The notes: generated by a model from the letters alone, not told the origin. Counted from the stretch's first letter, positions 17,858 through 28,199 are shown. The stretch is DNA of 64,000 nt from Pandoraea oxalativorans (GCF_000972785.3 NZ_CP011253.3:5456001-5520000); one strand, 5' to 3'. A program made the numbers and translations.

Positions 17858-18856
17858 ATGGCGCATGAGGAGTTCCTGTCGCAGGAAGAAGTCGATGCCC
17901 TTCTGAAGGGTGTCACCGGCGAACAGGATGAACGGTCGGAGTCGGAAGATCATTCCGGCATTCGGCCATACAACATCGCGACGCAAGAGCGCATCGTGCG
18001 CGGGCGCATGCCCACGCTCGAAATCATCAACGACCGCTTCTCGCGACTGTTCCGCATTGCGCTGTTCAACTTCATGCGCCGCAGCGCCGAAATATCGGTC
18101 AGCCCGGTGCGCGTGCAGAAGTACAGCGAGTTCATTCGCAACCTGCCTGTCCCGACCAACCTCAACCTGGTCCACATCAAGCCGCTGCGCGGCACGGCGT
18201 TGTTCGTGTTCGATCCGAACCTCGTGTTCCTCGTGGTGGACAACCTGTTCGGCGGCGACGGTCGGTTCCATACGCGTGTCGAAGGTCGCGATTTCACGCA
18301 GACCGAGCAACGCATCATCGCGCGCCTGCTCGATCTCGTCTTCGAGAACTACGGGGCGTCGTGGAAGCCGGTGTACCCGGTCGAGTTCGAATACGTGCGC
18401 GCCGAAATGCACACGCAGTTCGCCAACGTCGCCACGCCGAACGAAGTCGTCGTCACGACCACGTTCGACATCGAGTTCGGCTCGGTGGGCGGCGAATTCC
18501 ACATCTGCATGCCGTACTCGATGATCGAGCCGATGCGCGACCAGCTCTCGAGCCCGCTGCAAGGCGAGACGCTCGAAGTCGACAAGCGCTGGGTGCGTCT
18601 GCTCTCGCAGCAGGTGCAGGCCGCCGATGTGGAAATCGTGACGAACCTCGCCCAATTCGACATGACGCTCTCGCAGCTGCTCAATATGCGCGTGGGCGAC
18701 GTGATTCCGCTCGACGTACCCGAGGTGCTCGAAGCCAAGGTCGACGGCGTGCCCGTGATGCACTGCAATTACGGCGTCTTCAATGGTCAATACGCGCTGC
18801 GCGTGAACCAGATGATCAACCATTCGCACAGCGATTACAGTAAGGACAACGAGTGA
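17858..18856 (+). CDS. fliM: Flagellar motor switch protein FliM
   Basis: 332 residues. The N-terminal CheY-P-binding motif EEFLSQEEVDALLKGVTGE is present, then the CheC-like middle domain (IRPYNIATQERIVRGRMPTL is the typical lead; NLFGGDGRFHTRVEGRDFT) and a C-terminal FliN-like domain. FliM links phosphorylated CheY to the direction of rotation. It starts 7 nt after fliL and shares one base with the fliN ATG. Confidence 0.97.
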   Translation: MAHEEFLSQEEVDALLKGVTGEQDERSESEDHSGIRPYNIATQERIVRGRMPTLEIINDRFSRLFRIALFNFMRRSAEISVSPVRVQKYSEFIRNLPVPTNLNLVHIKPLRGTALFVFDPNLVFLVVDNLFGGDGRFHTRVEGRDFTQTEQRIIARLLDLVFENYGASWKPVYPVEFEYVRAEMHTQFANVATPNEVVVTTTFDIEFGSVGGEFHICMPYSMIEPMRDQLSSPLQGETLEVDKRWVRLLSQQVQAADVEIVTNLAQFDMTLSQLLNMRVGDVIPLDVPEVLEAKVDGVPVMHCNYGVFNGQYALRVNQMINHSHSDYSKDNE

Positions 18857-19296
18857 TGAGCGATACCCCTCAAACGCCCGGTGAAGACGCCCAGGCCATG
18901 GCGGACGAGTGGGCCAGTGCCATGGCCGAGCAGACCGCTTCGGAGCCAGCGCCTGCCGCTGCACCCCAGCCTGCGCCGGCCCCCGTGTTCCAGCCGCTCG
19001 CCGCGACCGCAGGTAATCCGGCCGGCGCCGCGCACAACGACATCGATCTGATCCTCGACATCCCGGTCCAGATGACCGTGGAGCTGGGCCGCACCAAAAT
19101 CGCCATCAAGAACCTGCTGCACCTCGCACAGGGCTCCGTGGTGGAACTCGACGGCATGGCCGGCGAGCCGATGGACGTGCTGGTCAACGGTTGCCTCATC
19201 GCTCAGGGCGAAGTGGTGGTCGTGAACGACAAGTTCGGCATTCGCCTGACTGATATCATCACGCCATCCGAACGCATCCGTAAGCTCAACCGATGA
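18856..19296 (+). CDS. fliN: Flagellar motor switch protein FliN
   Basis: 146 residues from ATG 18856 (TGATG overlap with fliM). The N-terminal 55 residues are Ala/Pro-rich and variable; the conserved C-terminal SpoA domain covers [19 protein letters not shown] and [19 protein letters not shown]. FliN makes the bottom of the C-ring and docks FliH-FliI. ATGA overlap with fliO. Confidence 0.97.
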   Translation: MSDTPQTPGEDAQAMADEWASAMAEQTASEPAPAAAPQPAPAPVFQPLAATAGNPAGAAHNDIDLILDIPVQMTVELGRTKIAIKNLLHLAQGSVVELDGMAGEPMDVLVNGCLIAQGEVVVVNDKFGIRLTDIITPSERIRKLNR

Positions 19297-19880
19297 TTGC
19301 AATGAAAGTCCGCGGCACGCCCGTGCGGCGCGCTGCGGCAAGCGCCGCCGGGCCGACGTCCATGCATCGTGTGATGCGCGCCCGTCAGAAGTCGGCGCGT
19401 CCGCTCTCCCTTCAGACCGGTCTGGCCGCTCTCGCCGGTCTTGCCCTCCTTCCCGTCTCGATGGCCCACGCGCAAGGCACCGCTTCGCAAGCGGCGGCCG
19501 TGCCGAGCCTCGGCGGTGCTGGCATCGTGCAAACAGGCTTCGGCCTCGTGCTCGTGCTGGCGTTGCTCTTCGGGCTGGCGTGGCTCGCGAAGCGCTTCGG
19601 GCTGCAACGCCCGCTCGGTGGCGGCAACGTGCGCATCGTGGGCAGTGCTGCGGTCGGACAACGCGAACGTGTGGTCGTCGTGGAAGTGGCTGGCGACTGG
19701 GTCGTGCTCGGCGTTGCGCCGGGTCAGGTCCGCAGCCTTCATGTGATCGACGCCGATCGCGTTGCCGATCATGTCGCCGATTCACCGGCCCCCGCCGCCG
19801 CCCATCCGGGCACGCAAGCCAACCGCGCCGCGCAAGCCTTTGCGCAAAAGCTGCGCGAAACGATGAAAAAGGACACCTGA
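19293..19880 (+). CDS. fliO: Flagellar export apparatus protein FliO
   Basis: 195 residues. An N-terminal region ends in a hydrophobic signal-like segment ([19 protein letters not shown]), followed by a TM helix ([21 protein letters not shown], about 86-106 region) and a cytoplasmic FliO domain ([20 protein letters not shown]). FliO helps assemble the FliP ring. The presence of both a signal-like segment and a TM is usual for longer FliO proteins. Overlaps fliN by 4 nt and fliP by 1 nt. Confidence 0.9.
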   Translation: MIAMKVRGTPVRRAAASAAGPTSMHRVMRARQKSARPLSLQTGLAALAGLALLPVSMAHAQGTASQAAAVPSLGGAGIVQTGFGLVLVLALLFGLAWLAKRFGLQRPLGGGNVRIVGSAAVGQRERVVVVEVAGDWVVLGVAPGQVRSLHVIDADRVADHVADSPAPAAAHPGTQANRAAQAFAQKLRETMKKDT

Positions 19881-20710
19881 TGTCACGCGGCGTGTTGCTG
19901 GCCGGACAAGCACCGGGCCCGGCGCGTATTTTCCGTCCGACGGCCAGTCCGAAGCCGGGTCTCGCACTCGCGCTGCTTGCATGTCTGCTTTGCCTGACAG
20001 GCCTGACGATACCCGTCAGCGCTTTCGCGCAGGCCACCCTGCCCGCCTTCACCACGACGCCCGCACCGGGCGGCGGACAGACCTACTCGCTGTCCGTGCA
20101 GACGATGCTGCTGCTCACGTCGCTGGGCTTTCTGCCCGCGATGTTGCTGATGATGACCGCCTTCACGCGCATCATCATCGTGCTCTCGCTGCTGCGTCAC
20201 GCCATCGGCGTGACGACCTCGCCGCCGAACCAGATCCTGATCGGTCTCGCGCTGTTCCTGACCTTCTTCGTCATGTCGCCCGTGTTCGATCAGGTCTACA
20301 CGAACGCCTACCAGCCGTTCGCGGCGAACAAGATCAGCTTCGAGCAGGCCATCGACACCGGCGCGAAGCCGTTCCACTCGTTCATGCTCAAGCAGACGCG
20401 TGAAGCGGACCTCGCCCTGTTCGCCAAGCTCGCCAAGACACCCCCGATGAACGGCCCGGAAGATGTGCCGATGCGCATTCTCGTGCCCGCCTTCGCCACC
20501 AGCGAACTGAAGACGGCTTTCCAGATCGGCTTCACGATCTTCATTCCGTTCCTGATCATCGACCTCGTGGTGGCCAGCGTGCTGATGGCCATGGGGATGA
20601 TGATGGTCTCGCCGTCCACCGTTTCGCTGCCGTTCAAGCTGATGCTGTTCGTGGTGGTCGACGGCTGGCAACTGCTGCTGGGCTCGCTGGCCCAGAGCTT
20701 CACGACGTAG
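19880..20710 (+). CDS. fliP: Flagellar export gate protein FliP
   Basis: 276 residues from ATG 19880, one base overlapping the fliO stop. N-terminal cleavable signal peptide ([20 protein letters not shown], then AFA). The FliP core has family motifs [34 protein letters not shown] and [20 protein letters not shown]. Five FliP with FliQ and FliR form the export channel. Upstream in-frame sequence belongs to a shadow of fliO. Confidence 0.97.
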   Translation: MSRGVLLAGQAPGPARIFRPTASPKPGLALALLACLLCLTGLTIPVSAFAQATLPAFTTTPAPGGGQTYSLSVQTMLLLTSLGFLPAMLLMMTAFTRIIIVLSLLRHAIGVTTSPPNQILIGLALFLTFFVMSPVFDQVYTNAYQPFAANKISFEQAIDTGAKPFHSFMLKQTREADLALFAKLAKTPPMNGPEDVPMRILVPAFATSELKTAFQIGFTIFIPFLIIDLVVASVLMAMGMMMVSPSTVSLPFKLMLFVVVDGWQLLLGSLAQSFTT

Positions 20711-20726
20711 CGGGGAGGCCTGCGAA

Positions 20727-20996
20727 ATGACTCCGGAAACCGTGATGGCGCTGGCCCATCAGGCCATGCAGATCTGCCTGCTGCTCGCCGCACCGCTGCT
20801 GATCGTCGCCCTCGTCTCCGGTCTGCTCGTGAGCCTGTTTCAGGCGGCCACGCAGATCAACGAAATGACGCTGTCGTTCATCCCCAAGCTGCTCGCCGTG
20901 TTCATCACGCTCGTGGTCGCCGGTCCGTGGATGCTCAACCTGATGGTCGACTACATGCGCCAGTTGCTCACCGGCATTCCCGGCCTCGTCGGGTAA
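20727..20996 (+). CDS. fliQ: Flagellar export gate protein FliQ
   Basis: 89 residues, two TM helices (AMQICLLLAAPLLIVALVSG; KLLAVFITLVVAGPWMLNLM), with the family motif FQAATQINEMTLSFIPKL between them. Part of the FliPQR export channel. 16 nt after fliP, with GGAGG upstream. Confidence 0.97.
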   Translation: MTPETVMALAHQAMQICLLLAAPLLIVALVSGLLVSLFQAATQINEMTLSFIPKLLAVFITLVVAGPWMLNLMVDYMRQLLTGIPGLVG

Positions 20997-21022
20997 GCCG
21001 GGGCATCGGGCATCGGCCAGCC

Positions 21023-21814
21023 TTGATCAGCTTCACTTACGACCAGCTCTCGGGCGTCATTGCGACGTTCCTGTTCCCGTTCGTCCGCCTGCTCTCGCTG
21101 TCCATGACTGCGCCGATCTTCGGCGACTCGCGCGTGCCCGGCACTGTGAAGATCGGCCTGGCGGGTATCGTTGCGCTCACGCTCGCTCCGGTCATCGGTC
21201 CGGCACCGTCGGCCTCACCGTTCTCGTGGGAAGGTCTGTGGATTCTCGCGCAGCAGATGATGATTGGTGCTGCGCTCGGCTGGTGCATGCAGCTCGTGTT
21301 TTCCGCCGTCAGCATGGCGGGCGACTTCGTCGGCCTGCAAATGGGCCTGTCCTTTGCCACGCTGCTCAATCCCAATGCCGACGGCAGCACCGCCGTGCTC
21401 GGCATGCTGCTCAACGTCGTGATCATGCTGGTCTTTCTCGCGACGAACGGGCATCTGGTGATGTACGCCACGCTGGTGCAAAGCTTCATGGTGCTGCCGG
21501 TCTCCGGCACGCCGATCTCGGTGATGGGCTGGCATTACCTCGCCATGCTCGGCGGGCAGTTGTTCACGCTGGCACTGATGTTGTCGCTGCCGCTCGTCGC
21601 CGCGCTGCTGATCTGTAACCTTGCGCTGGGCATTCTGAACCGCGCCGCGCCGCAACTGAACATCTTCGCCGTGGGCTTTCCGCTCACGCTCGGCGTCGGT
21701 CTCGTGGTGCTCGAACTGATGATGCCGCGCCTCGCACCGGTGATGGACCACTTCGTGTCCATCGGCATCGACATGATGATGCGCGCTACGGCCGCGTTCG
21801 TGCCGAAGGCGTAA
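21023..21814 (+). CDS. fliR: Flagellar export gate protein FliR
   Basis: 263 residues starting at TTG 21023 (ISFTYDQLSGVIATFLFPFV), which matches usual FliR starts; no ATG or GTG in frame lies between the fliQ stop and the conserved start, so TTG seems real. Six or so TM helices and motifs AGDFVGLQMGLSFATLLNP and ILNRAAPQLNIFAVGFPLTL mark the family. Single copy in the export gate. Last gene of the operon, followed by a terminator. Confidence 0.94.
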   Translation: MISFTYDQLSGVIATFLFPFVRLLSLSMTAPIFGDSRVPGTVKIGLAGIVALTLAPVIGPAPSASPFSWEGLWILAQQMMIGAALGWCMQLVFSAVSMAGDFVGLQMGLSFATLLNPNADGSTAVLGMLLNVVIMLVFLATNGHLVMYATLVQSFMVLPVSGTPISVMGWHYLAMLGGQLFTLALMLSLPLVAALLICNLALGILNRAAPQLNIFAVGFPLTLGVGLVVLELMMPRLAPVMDHFVSIGIDMMMRATAAFVPKA

Positions 21815-21870
21815 GGTCCGAACGCCCGAACGCCCGGCGCCTGCGACGCCGGCCAATCTCCGCCACCCAA

Positions 21871-21899
21871 AACAAAACAGGCCACCCGAAGGTGGCCTG
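21871..21899 (-). terminator. Bidirectional terminator between fliR and flgL
   Basis: Arms CAGGCCACC and GGTGGCCTG, nine perfect pairs around CGAA (21878-21899). The A-rich stretch at 21869-21877 gives a T-rich tail when read on the - strand, fitting flgL; pyrimidine-rich sequence follows on the + strand for fliR. Confidence 0.85.
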
Positions 21900-21921
21900 C
21901 ATCTTCTTCTCCCGGCCGCGC

Positions 21922-23157
21922 TCAGAGCAGGCTGAACAGCGACAGCTTTTGCGTCTGGATGAAGGTCTGCTGCGAGGCTTGCAGCGCGGCCTGTTGCTGC
22001 GCGAACTGGCTCGTCGCCGAGATGATGTCCACGTCCAGCAGATCCTGCATTTGCGACGTGTAAGCGAGATCGTTGGCGCTGCCGATGTCGTTGAGCGTCG
22101 TGATCTCGTTCAGGCGCGAGCCGACCGTCGTACGAACGGTCGTCACGTTATCGTAGGTGTTGCTGAACATCTGGTTGAACGTGGTCAGCGCGTTGCTCAG
22201 ATTGGCCGAACCGGCCTGACCTTGCGCCGAGATCGGCGTCTTGAGCGTGTTGATCAGCGCTTGCAGGTTGTCGAACACGTTCGTGCTGGACTTGGTTGCC
22301 GGATTGACGTTATAGGTGTCGCCCGTGGCCGGATCGCCCGTGAACGTCACCGACTTGCCTGCGAACGTGATCGGCTGGCCCGACGTGTATGCGCCCGTCA
22401 CATCCGCTGCGGTCGTGTCCGTCAGATCCTTGACCGTGTAGTTCGTCGTCGGCGGCGTGGTCGTGTTGTCGATGGCGAAACTGATCGAGAACTGGTGATT
22501 GGCCGCCGCGTTGCTGGCGTCGGTCGTCGAGACCGGCGTGAACGTGGCCGTGCCGGTGTTCGACAGACTGCCGCTGATCACCGTGCTGGCGGTGGCTGGC
22601 TGAATCGCCTGGAAAATGTTCGAGCCGATGTCGTTGATCGGAATCTGACGTCCGCTGCTCACTTGCACGTAACGAAGCCCCGTGTCGCCCGCGTAAGTGG
22701 CACCCGTCGGCGTGGCGACGTAGGCGGCCGAGCTACCCATGAAGCCGGAGAACAGGTACTGGCCGTTCGCATCGGTCGTATTGGCCAGCGAGAGCAACTG
22801 CTGGTAGCTCGATTGCAGATCGGTCGCGATGGCCGAGCGGTCGTTGTCGTTGAGCGACGGGCTGCCCGCAGCGATCACTTGCGACATGACGTGTTGCAGC
22901 GTGTTGACGATGCTGCCGAAGGTCTGGTCTTCGAGTTGAAGCGCCGTCGTCGCCGAACCGCGATTCGTCGCGTACTGCTTGTTCATGTCCTGGGCTTGCG
23001 ACACGGCCACGGCCTGTGCCGACGCGAGCGGATCGTCGCTCGGCGTGGTCACGCGCTTGCCCGACGAGAGCTGTGCTTGCGTGTTGAGCAGATCCGAGAC
23101 GTTACGGCTCATGGCCGACGACCCCTGATCGAAAATCATGCTGGTGCTGATACGCAT
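21922..23157 (-). CDS. flgL: Hook-filament junction protein FlgL (HAP3)
   Basis: 411 residues. Flagellin-like N-terminus (RISTSMIFDQGSSAMSRNV; LNTQAQLSSGKRVTTPSDDP) and C-terminus (SATSQFAQQQAALQASQQTF). The middle is a Thr-rich insert domain. Together with FlgK it joins hook to filament. It follows flgK by 18 nt and is the last gene of the - strand flg series. Confidence 0.96.
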   Translation of the reverse strand: MRISTSMIFDQGSSAMSRNVSDLLNTQAQLSSGKRVTTPSDDPLASAQAVAVSQAQDMNKQYATNRGSATTALQLEDQTFGSIVNTLQHVMSQVIAAGSPSLNDNDRSAIATDLQSSYQQLLSLANTTDANGQYLFSGFMGSSAAYVATPTGATYAGDTGLRYVQVSSGRQIPINDIGSNIFQAIQPATASTVISGSLSNTGTATFTPVSTTDASNAAANHQFSISFAIDNTTTPPTTNYTVKDLTDTTAADVTGAYTSGQPITFAGKSVTFTGDPATGDTYNVNPATKSSTNVFDNLQALINTLKTPISAQGQAGSANLSNALTTFNQMFSNTYDNVTTVRTTVGSRLNEITTLNDIGSANDLAYTSQMQDLLDVDIISATSQFAQQQAALQASQQTFIQTQKLSLFSLL

Positions 23158-23175
23158 TTTTCCGTCTCCTCAGCC

Positions 23176-25164
23176 TTAGTTGACCATCTGCAGAATCGTG
23201 TCGAACAGCTGCGACGCGGTCTGGATGACCTTTGAGTTGGCCTGATAGAGCTGCTGGAACTTGATCAGGTTGGCGGCCTCTTCGTCGAGGCTGACGCCGG
23301 AATTGGACTGCTGGGCGCTCTTCGCCTGCGTGAGCAGCGTTTGCTGCGCGGCGCTCGTCGCCTTGTAGGTGTTCGTGGTCGAGCCGACGTACGAGACCAG
23401 ATTGGCGTAGGCGGACGCATAGCTATCCTTGCCGCCGACCTTGGTCTTGTCGTTCTGCAATGCGGAGAGTGCAAGGCCGTTACGGTTGTCCGTCGTCGCG
23501 CCCGCAGCGTTCGGGGAGATCGTCAGCTTGTCGCCGTCAGCCGGGGTGCCGCTCACGTTCACGGTCATGCCGTTCATCGTGATCTTCGCGCCGTTGGTGG
23601 CGTCGTACGGCACGGTGTCGCCAGCCGCGTACGTGGTCGTCGTGCCGTTGACCGTCACGGTCATCGGCGCCGGGGCGACCAGCGTGATCGCGCCGGTCGT
23701 GGCGTTCTTGCTGAACGTGAACGAGACCGGCGTGGTCAGGACGTTCGACAGGTAGTTGACGTCGACGGACCCCTGGTCAGTTTTGAGCGAACCGGTATTG
23801 GTCGTTGGCGTGGAGGCGAGGATCGGCGCGGCCAGGGCGATCTTGCCCGGGTCGGTGATCGCCACACCGATGTTGCCTGCGGCGTTGCGCGTCGGCTCGA
23901 TCGTGAAGCTGTCGCCCGCAACGTTGTTGCCGACAGTGACGTTGAAGCCGTCGTCGAACGCTTTGCCGCTGCTGTCCGTGAACGCCAGCGGTGCGCCAGC
24001 GGTGGCGGGCACCGGGGCCGTCCACTTCGCGCCGTCCGACGAACGGGTCATCGTGTAGTTCGTGCCGTCGAACGTGACGTTGTAGTCGCTGGCCGTGATC
24101 TTCGAAGCGTCGGTAATCGTCGAATTGAGCACCGCGCTGTTCGAATTCTTCGTGTTGGCGACGATGGTCGGGTTCGGCACCGTGAACAGGTTGCCGCCGA
24201 GTTGGCCGTAAAGGTCCAGACCGAGCTGGTTCTGCGCGTTCATCGTGCCCGCGAGCGACACGGCGATCTGACCGAGCGAATTCTGGGCTTGCGTCAGCGC
24301 GCCGCTGCGGAACGACAGCAGACCGGCGAGCGAGCCACCGGTGATCGACGATTCCGGCACCGGCACCTTGGTGCCGTTGGGCGTCACGTAGGCAATCGTC
24401 AGTTCCGACGGGTCATTGGTCGACGCCACGGTCGTCAGCTGATACGCCGAGTTGCCCGTCACGAGCGACTGGCCATTACCGACGTAGACGTTGTAGGTGC
24501 CGTCCTGCGCCTTGACCACGTTGGTCTGGATGATGGCGTTCAGGCTGGCGACCGCCTGATCGCGCTGGTCGAGCAGGTCGTTCGGCGTCGCGCCGCCGCC
24601 ATTGGCCTGCGCCTGCACGATGGCGTCGTTCAGTTGCGCGATCTGCTTGGCGTAAACGTTGATCTGGTCGGTCGACTGGGCAATGCTGGCGTTGGTGCTC
24701 GAGCGCAGCGTGGACAGCGTGCCGGAGAGCGACTGGAACATGCTCGCGAGCGTTTGTGCCGACGACACGACGGTCGCACGCGTGGCCGAGTTCGCCGGGG
24801 CGGACACGATGTTCTGCAGGTTCGTGAAGAACTGCGACATGGTGGCCGACAGGCCGGTCGTCGAGCTGCCCAGCGCGTTGTTGATCTGCGAGATCTGCTG
24901 ATAGTACGTGTTGAGCTGGCTGTACTGAGTCTGCGCCTGGTTCGTCTGGTTCGACAGGAACTGGCTGTAGACGCGCGAGACGTCGTTCACCAGCACGCCC
25001 GACCCCAGATAGCCGACACCGGCGTACTGGCTCGCGGCCTGCGAATAATCGACGATCTGACGGTTGTAACCGGCCGTGCCCGCATTGGCGACGTTGTTGC
25101 CGGTGGTGCTGAGGGCGAACTGGGCGGCGTTCAGCCCGCTCATGCCAATATTGATTAGGCTCAT
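23176..25164 (-). CDS. flgK: Hook-filament junction protein FlgK (HAP1)
   Basis: 662 residues. N-terminal rod/hook motif NIGMSGLNAAQFALSTTGNN and the C-terminal flagellin-fold end (NLIKFQQLYQANSKVIQTAS). The middle is large and Thr/Asn-rich. It is secreted through the hook and forms the first junction layer. A FliA-like promoter at 25233-25259 would make flgKL late genes, as in enterics. Confidence 0.96.
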   Translation of the reverse strand: MSLINIGMSGLNAAQFALSTTGNNVANAGTAGYNRQIVDYSQAASQYAGVGYLGSGVLVNDVSRVYSQFLSNQTNQAQTQYSQLNTYYQQISQINNALGSSTTGLSATMSQFFTNLQNIVSAPANSATRATVVSSAQTLASMFQSLSGTLSTLRSSTNASIAQSTDQINVYAKQIAQLNDAIVQAQANGGGATPNDLLDQRDQAVASLNAIIQTNVVKAQDGTYNVYVGNGQSLVTGNSAYQLTTVASTNDPSELTIAYVTPNGTKVPVPESSITGGSLAGLLSFRSGALTQAQNSLGQIAVSLAGTMNAQNQLGLDLYGQLGGNLFTVPNPTIVANTKNSNSAVLNSTITDASKITASDYNVTFDGTNYTMTRSSDGAKWTAPVPATAGAPLAFTDSSGKAFDDGFNVTVGNNVAGDSFTIEPTRNAAGNIGVAITDPGKIALAAPILASTPTTNTGSLKTDQGSVDVNYLSNVLTTPVSFTFSKNATTGAITLVAPAPMTVTVNGTTTTYAAGDTVPYDATNGAKITMNGMTVNVSGTPADGDKLTISPNAAGATTDNRNGLALSALQNDKTKVGGKDSYASAYANLVSYVGSTTNTYKATSAAQQTLLTQAKSAQQSNSGVSLDEEAANLIKFQQLYQANSKVIQTASQLFDTILQMVN

Positions 25165-25232
25165 GATCTCGCGGCTTGAGTTAGAGGCACGCCCCGCGGT
25201 GAAAAGCCCGCTCGCGCACCGTTACCGATGTG

Positions 25233-25259
25233 TTTACGGCAGTCCGGCGACAAAATTGA
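25233..25259 (-). promoter_or_regulatory. Possible FliA promoter of flgKL
   Basis: Read on the - strand: TCAA (25259-25256), 15 nt, then GCCGTAAA (25240-25233); 3 of 4 and 6 of 8 matches. The leader to flgK is about 60 nt. It lies in the 131-bp gap between flgJ and flgK. Confidence 0.42.
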
Positions 25260-25295
25260 GGCCGAACGCATCTGATCCGGGTGAATCCGCTCCGA

Positions 25296-26183
25296 TCAGG
25301 TGAAGTGCTTCATGACCTTCATGAGCTTGCTGGCGTACTGCGGGTCGGTTGCGTAACCGGCGCGTTGCAGATTGTTGGCAAAGCTCGCGGCGTCGTTGGC
25401 GCTTGCCACCACCGACGAATAGCGCGGATTGTTCGAAATCAGCTTGGCGTAATCGGCGAACGCCTCGTCGTACGACCCGTAGGCACGGAATTTGGCCATC
25501 ACCTTGCGCGGCTGGCCGTTCACGTACTCGGTCGTCGCCACTTCCACGGTCGGGCCATTCCAGTTCTTGCCCGCCTTGATGCCGAAAACGTTGTGGCTCG
25601 TGCTGCCGTCCGCCCGGCGGATCTCGCGCTTGCCCCAGCCCGACTCCAGCGCCGCCTGACTCAGCATGAAGCGCGCCGGAATGCCGCTGTTGGCGCTGGC
25701 GTTCTGGGCGGCCGTGGCCATCCGGTCGACGAATTCGCCGGCAACCGCCGGTGCGTTGTCGGCCACGCCGATGGCGTCTGCCGAGTTATACGCACGCCCG
25801 GCCAGCGGTTGCTGACGGCCCATGGCCGCCGGCGGCAGCGTGGTGCCGGTCTTGGCCAGTTGCTTGAGCATGAGGTCCGCCAGCCCGATGCCTTTGTTCG
25901 ATGCCAGTTGCTGGGCGAGCTGGTCGTCCAGCATGCCGTTGAACATCTTTTCCTGATCGCTGCCGAGCAAACCGCCGGACATGGTGGCGTCGCGCATGCT
26001 CTTGACCATCATCTGCGTGAAGACGGCTTCGAACTGCTTGGCCGCCTGCTGCGTGGCCTGCGGCGTTTGCTGATGGGCGGCGGCGCGCAGCGCGGTGAGG
26101 CCCTGCATGTCGTAGGACGCTCGCTGCGTCAGGTCGGGCAGATGGGCGCCTGCAGCCCCCGTGAGACGATTGCCGTCGGCCAT
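25296..26183 (-). CDS. flgJ: Flagellar rod cap and muramidase FlgJ
   Basis: 295 residues. N-terminal rod-capping domain (QAAKQFEAVFTQMMVKSMRD) and C-terminal glucosaminidase domain (IPARFMLSQAALESGWGKRE, the Glu in ESGWG being the catalytic candidate; NVFGIKAG). FlgJ caps the growing rod and opens the peptidoglycan. It is 1 nt after flgI. Confidence 0.96.
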   Translation of the reverse strand: MADGNRLTGAAGAHLPDLTQRASYDMQGLTALRAAAHQQTPQATQQAAKQFEAVFTQMMVKSMRDATMSGGLLGSDQEKMFNGMLDDQLAQQLASNKGIGLADLMLKQLAKTGTTLPPAAMGRQQPLAGRAYNSADAIGVADNAPAVAGEFVDRMATAAQNASANSGIPARFMLSQAALESGWGKREIRRADGSTSHNVFGIKAGKNWNGPTVEVATTEYVNGQPRKVMAKFRAYGSYDEAFADYAKLISNNPRYSSVVASANDAASFANNLQRAGYATDPQYASKLMKVMKHFT

Positions 26184-26184
26184 A

Positions 26185-27426
26185 TCAGATGATCTCCAGG
26201 TCGGCGCGCAGGGCGCCCGAGGCCTTCATGGCCTGCAGAATCGACATCAGGTCTGCCGGACTCGCACCGAGCGAGTTCAGCGCCTTGACGACGTCGGCGA
26301 GGTTGGCGCCCGCTTTCACCATCTTGAGCGCGTTGTTCTCCTGTTGAACGGAGATTTGCGAATTCGGGGCCACGACCGTCTGACCGCCCGAGAACGGTGC
26401 CGGCTGGCTCACATTGTTTTGCGTGTCGATGACGACCGACAGGTTGCCGTGAGCGACCGCGCATTGCTGGATCGTCACGTTCTGGTTCATCACCACCGAC
26501 CCCGTGCGAGCGTTGATGATGACGCGTGCGGCCGTGTTGTCCGGGCGCACTTCGAGGCTTTCGAGCTGCGCGAGGAATTGCACGCGCGAGGACGGGTCGG
26601 TCGGCGTGCGCAGCAGGATCACGCGGCCGTCGAGCGCCTGTGCGGTGCCGTAGCCGAAGCGTCGGTTCACGGCGTCGACCACGCGCTGCGCGGTCGAGAA
26701 GTCGGTGGCGTTGAGCTCCATCTGCACGGTGCCCGGCTGACCGCCCATGGCGGTCGGCACGGCGCGCTCGACGATGGCGCCGCTCGGAATCCGGCCTGAG
26801 GCCAGTTGGTTGATCGTCACGCTCGACCCGTTGGCGGCCGCGCCCGCGCCGCCGACCAGCAGGTTGCCCTGCGCCAGCGCGTAGACCTGACCGTCCGGCC
26901 CCTTGAGCGGGGTCATCAGCAGCGTGCCGCCGCGCAGACTCTTGGCGTTACCCATCGACGAGACCACCACGTCGATGGCCTGTCCGGGACGCGTGAACGC
27001 TGGCAGCGTGGCCGTCACCATCACGGCGGCCACGTTCTTCAACTGCATGTTGGTGCCCGGCGCGACCGTGATGCCCAGCTGCGAGAGCATGTTGGTCATG
27101 CTCTGCACGGTGAACGGCGTCTGGGTCGTCTGGTCGCCCGAGTTGTCGAGACCGGCGACGAGGCCGTAGCCGATCAGCTGGTTGTCGCGCACGCCCTGAA
27201 TCGACGCCAGTTCCTTGAGCCGCTCGGCGTGGGCCTCGCCCGGCGCAAGCAGCACAGCGCCGCCCGCGACGCTCACCGCCACTGCCACGGCCAGCGTGGA
27301 GGCGGTGCGGCGGAGTTGGCGGAGTTGGCGGACGGGGCCGAGGGAGCCGGTTGAGCCGGTTGAGCCGGTTGAGCCGGTTGAGCCGGTGTTAGGCGCGCGG
27401 CGCGACAGGAACGACATGATCGACAT
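26185..27426 (-). CDS. flgI: Flagellar P-ring protein FlgI
   Basis: 413 residues, periplasmic P-ring subunit. A long N-terminal region ends with a signal peptide core ([23 protein letters not shown] cleavage), then mature [20 protein letters not shown] typical of FlgI and the C-terminal domain ([20 protein letters not shown]). The segment before the signal core is unusual: five Thr-Gly-Ser repeats (about residues 13-27) encoded by a tandem 9-bp repeat, making the n-region about 50 residues. The start shares one base with the flgH stop; Met4 is an alternative. Confidence 0.95.
   Translation of the reverse strand: MSIMSFLSRRAPNTGSTGSTGSTGSTGSLGPVRQLRQLRRTASTLAVAVAVSVAGGAVLLAPGEAHAERLKELASIQGVRDNQLIGYGLVAGLDNSGDQTTQTPFTVQSMTNMLSQLGITVAPGTNMQLKNVAAVMVTATLPAFTRPGQAIDVVVSSMGNAKSLRGGTLLMTPLKGPDGQVYALAQGNLLVGGAGAAANGSSVTINQLASGRIPSGAIVERAVPTAMGGQPGTVQMELNATDFSTAQRVVDAVNRRFGYGTAQALDGRVILLRTPTDPSSRVQFLAQLESLEVRPDNTAARVIINARTGSVVMNQNVTIQQCAVAHGNLSVVIDTQNNVSQPAPFSGGQTVVAPNSQISVQQENNALKMVKAGANLADVVKALNSLGASPADLMSILQAMKASGALRADLEII
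27344..27388 (-). repeat. Five tandem 9-bp repeats inside the flgI leader
   Basis: GAGCCGGTT on the + strand, four perfect units at 27344, 27353, 27362 and 27371 plus a fifth differing in the last base at 27380. The unit length keeps the reading frame, so copy-number change would lengthen or shorten the protein without breaking it. A second, shorter 9-bp repeat (CGGAGTTGG, twice) lies just before, near 27310-27328. Confidence 0.9.
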
Positions 27427-28160
27427 CAGAAGGGCGAGACGTTAAGGAAGAAGCGCTGCAGCCAGCCCATGGTTTCGGCTTCGTTGATGTAGCCTTTGCC
27501 ACGGTATTCGATGCGCGCATCGGCCACCTGCGTCGAAGGCACGGTGTTCGCGCCCGAAATGGTCTGCGGGCTGACGATGCCCGAGAACTTGATGTACTCC
27601 GTGCCCTGGTTGATCGCGATCTGCTTCTCCCCGGCGACCGCGAGGTTACCGTTGGAGAGCACGTCCATCACGGTCACGGTGATCTGCCCCGAGAACACGT
27701 TGTTGGCGTTGGCCGCGCCCTTGGCATCGAACTTGTTCGCACCGCTCGCGTCGAGGGCCTGATTATTCAGCACGCCGCCGATCACACCGGGCGTCTGCGT
27801 CAGTGTCAGATTGCCGCTGCCGGAGCGCGTGGTGTTCGCGCCGGAGTTCTTGCTCGCCGCCGTGTTTTCGTTGATGACGATCGTGAGAATGTCGCCAACG
27901 TTGCGCGGACGGCGATCTTCGAACAGCGGACGGTTCGAGTACAGCGGACGGTAGATCGAACCTTCCGGATCGGCAGACACGGGCGGGGGCGGCGGACGCG
28001 TGGTCGTCGGTCCGTTGACGACCGGCTCCTGCGGCACGTAGGCGCAGCCCGCCAGACCGGTCAACGCCACGGCAGCCGCGAGCGCGAGGAACCGAGCGAG
28101 GCCCGCGCTGCGTGGCTTGCGTTGAGATGCGGTCGTGCTTGCGGACATATCGACGTTCAT
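27426..28160 (-). CDS. flgH: Flagellar L-ring lipoprotein FlgH
   Basis: 244 residues. Signal peptide with lipobox LTGLAGC, lipidated Cys39 if the first ATG is used; Met5 is an alternative start. The L-ring domain is clear ([51 protein letters not shown] at the end). FlgH sits in the outer membrane around the rod. It overlaps flgI by 1 nt. Confidence 0.96.
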   Translation of the reverse strand: MNVDMSASTTASQRKPRSAGLARFLALAAAVALTGLAGCAYVPQEPVVNGPTTTRPPPPPVSADPEGSIYRPLYSNRPLFEDRRPRNVGDILTIVINENTAASKNSGANTTRSGSGNLTLTQTPGVIGGVLNNQALDASGANKFDAKGAANANNVFSGQITVTVMDVLSNGNLAVAGEKQIAINQGTEYIKFSGIVSPQTISGANTVPSTQVADARIEYRGKGYINEAETMGWLQRFFLNVSPF

Positions 28161-28199
28161 TTCCTAAGTGCTGAGTACGTTCGGCGGCGGTGCCGCCGA

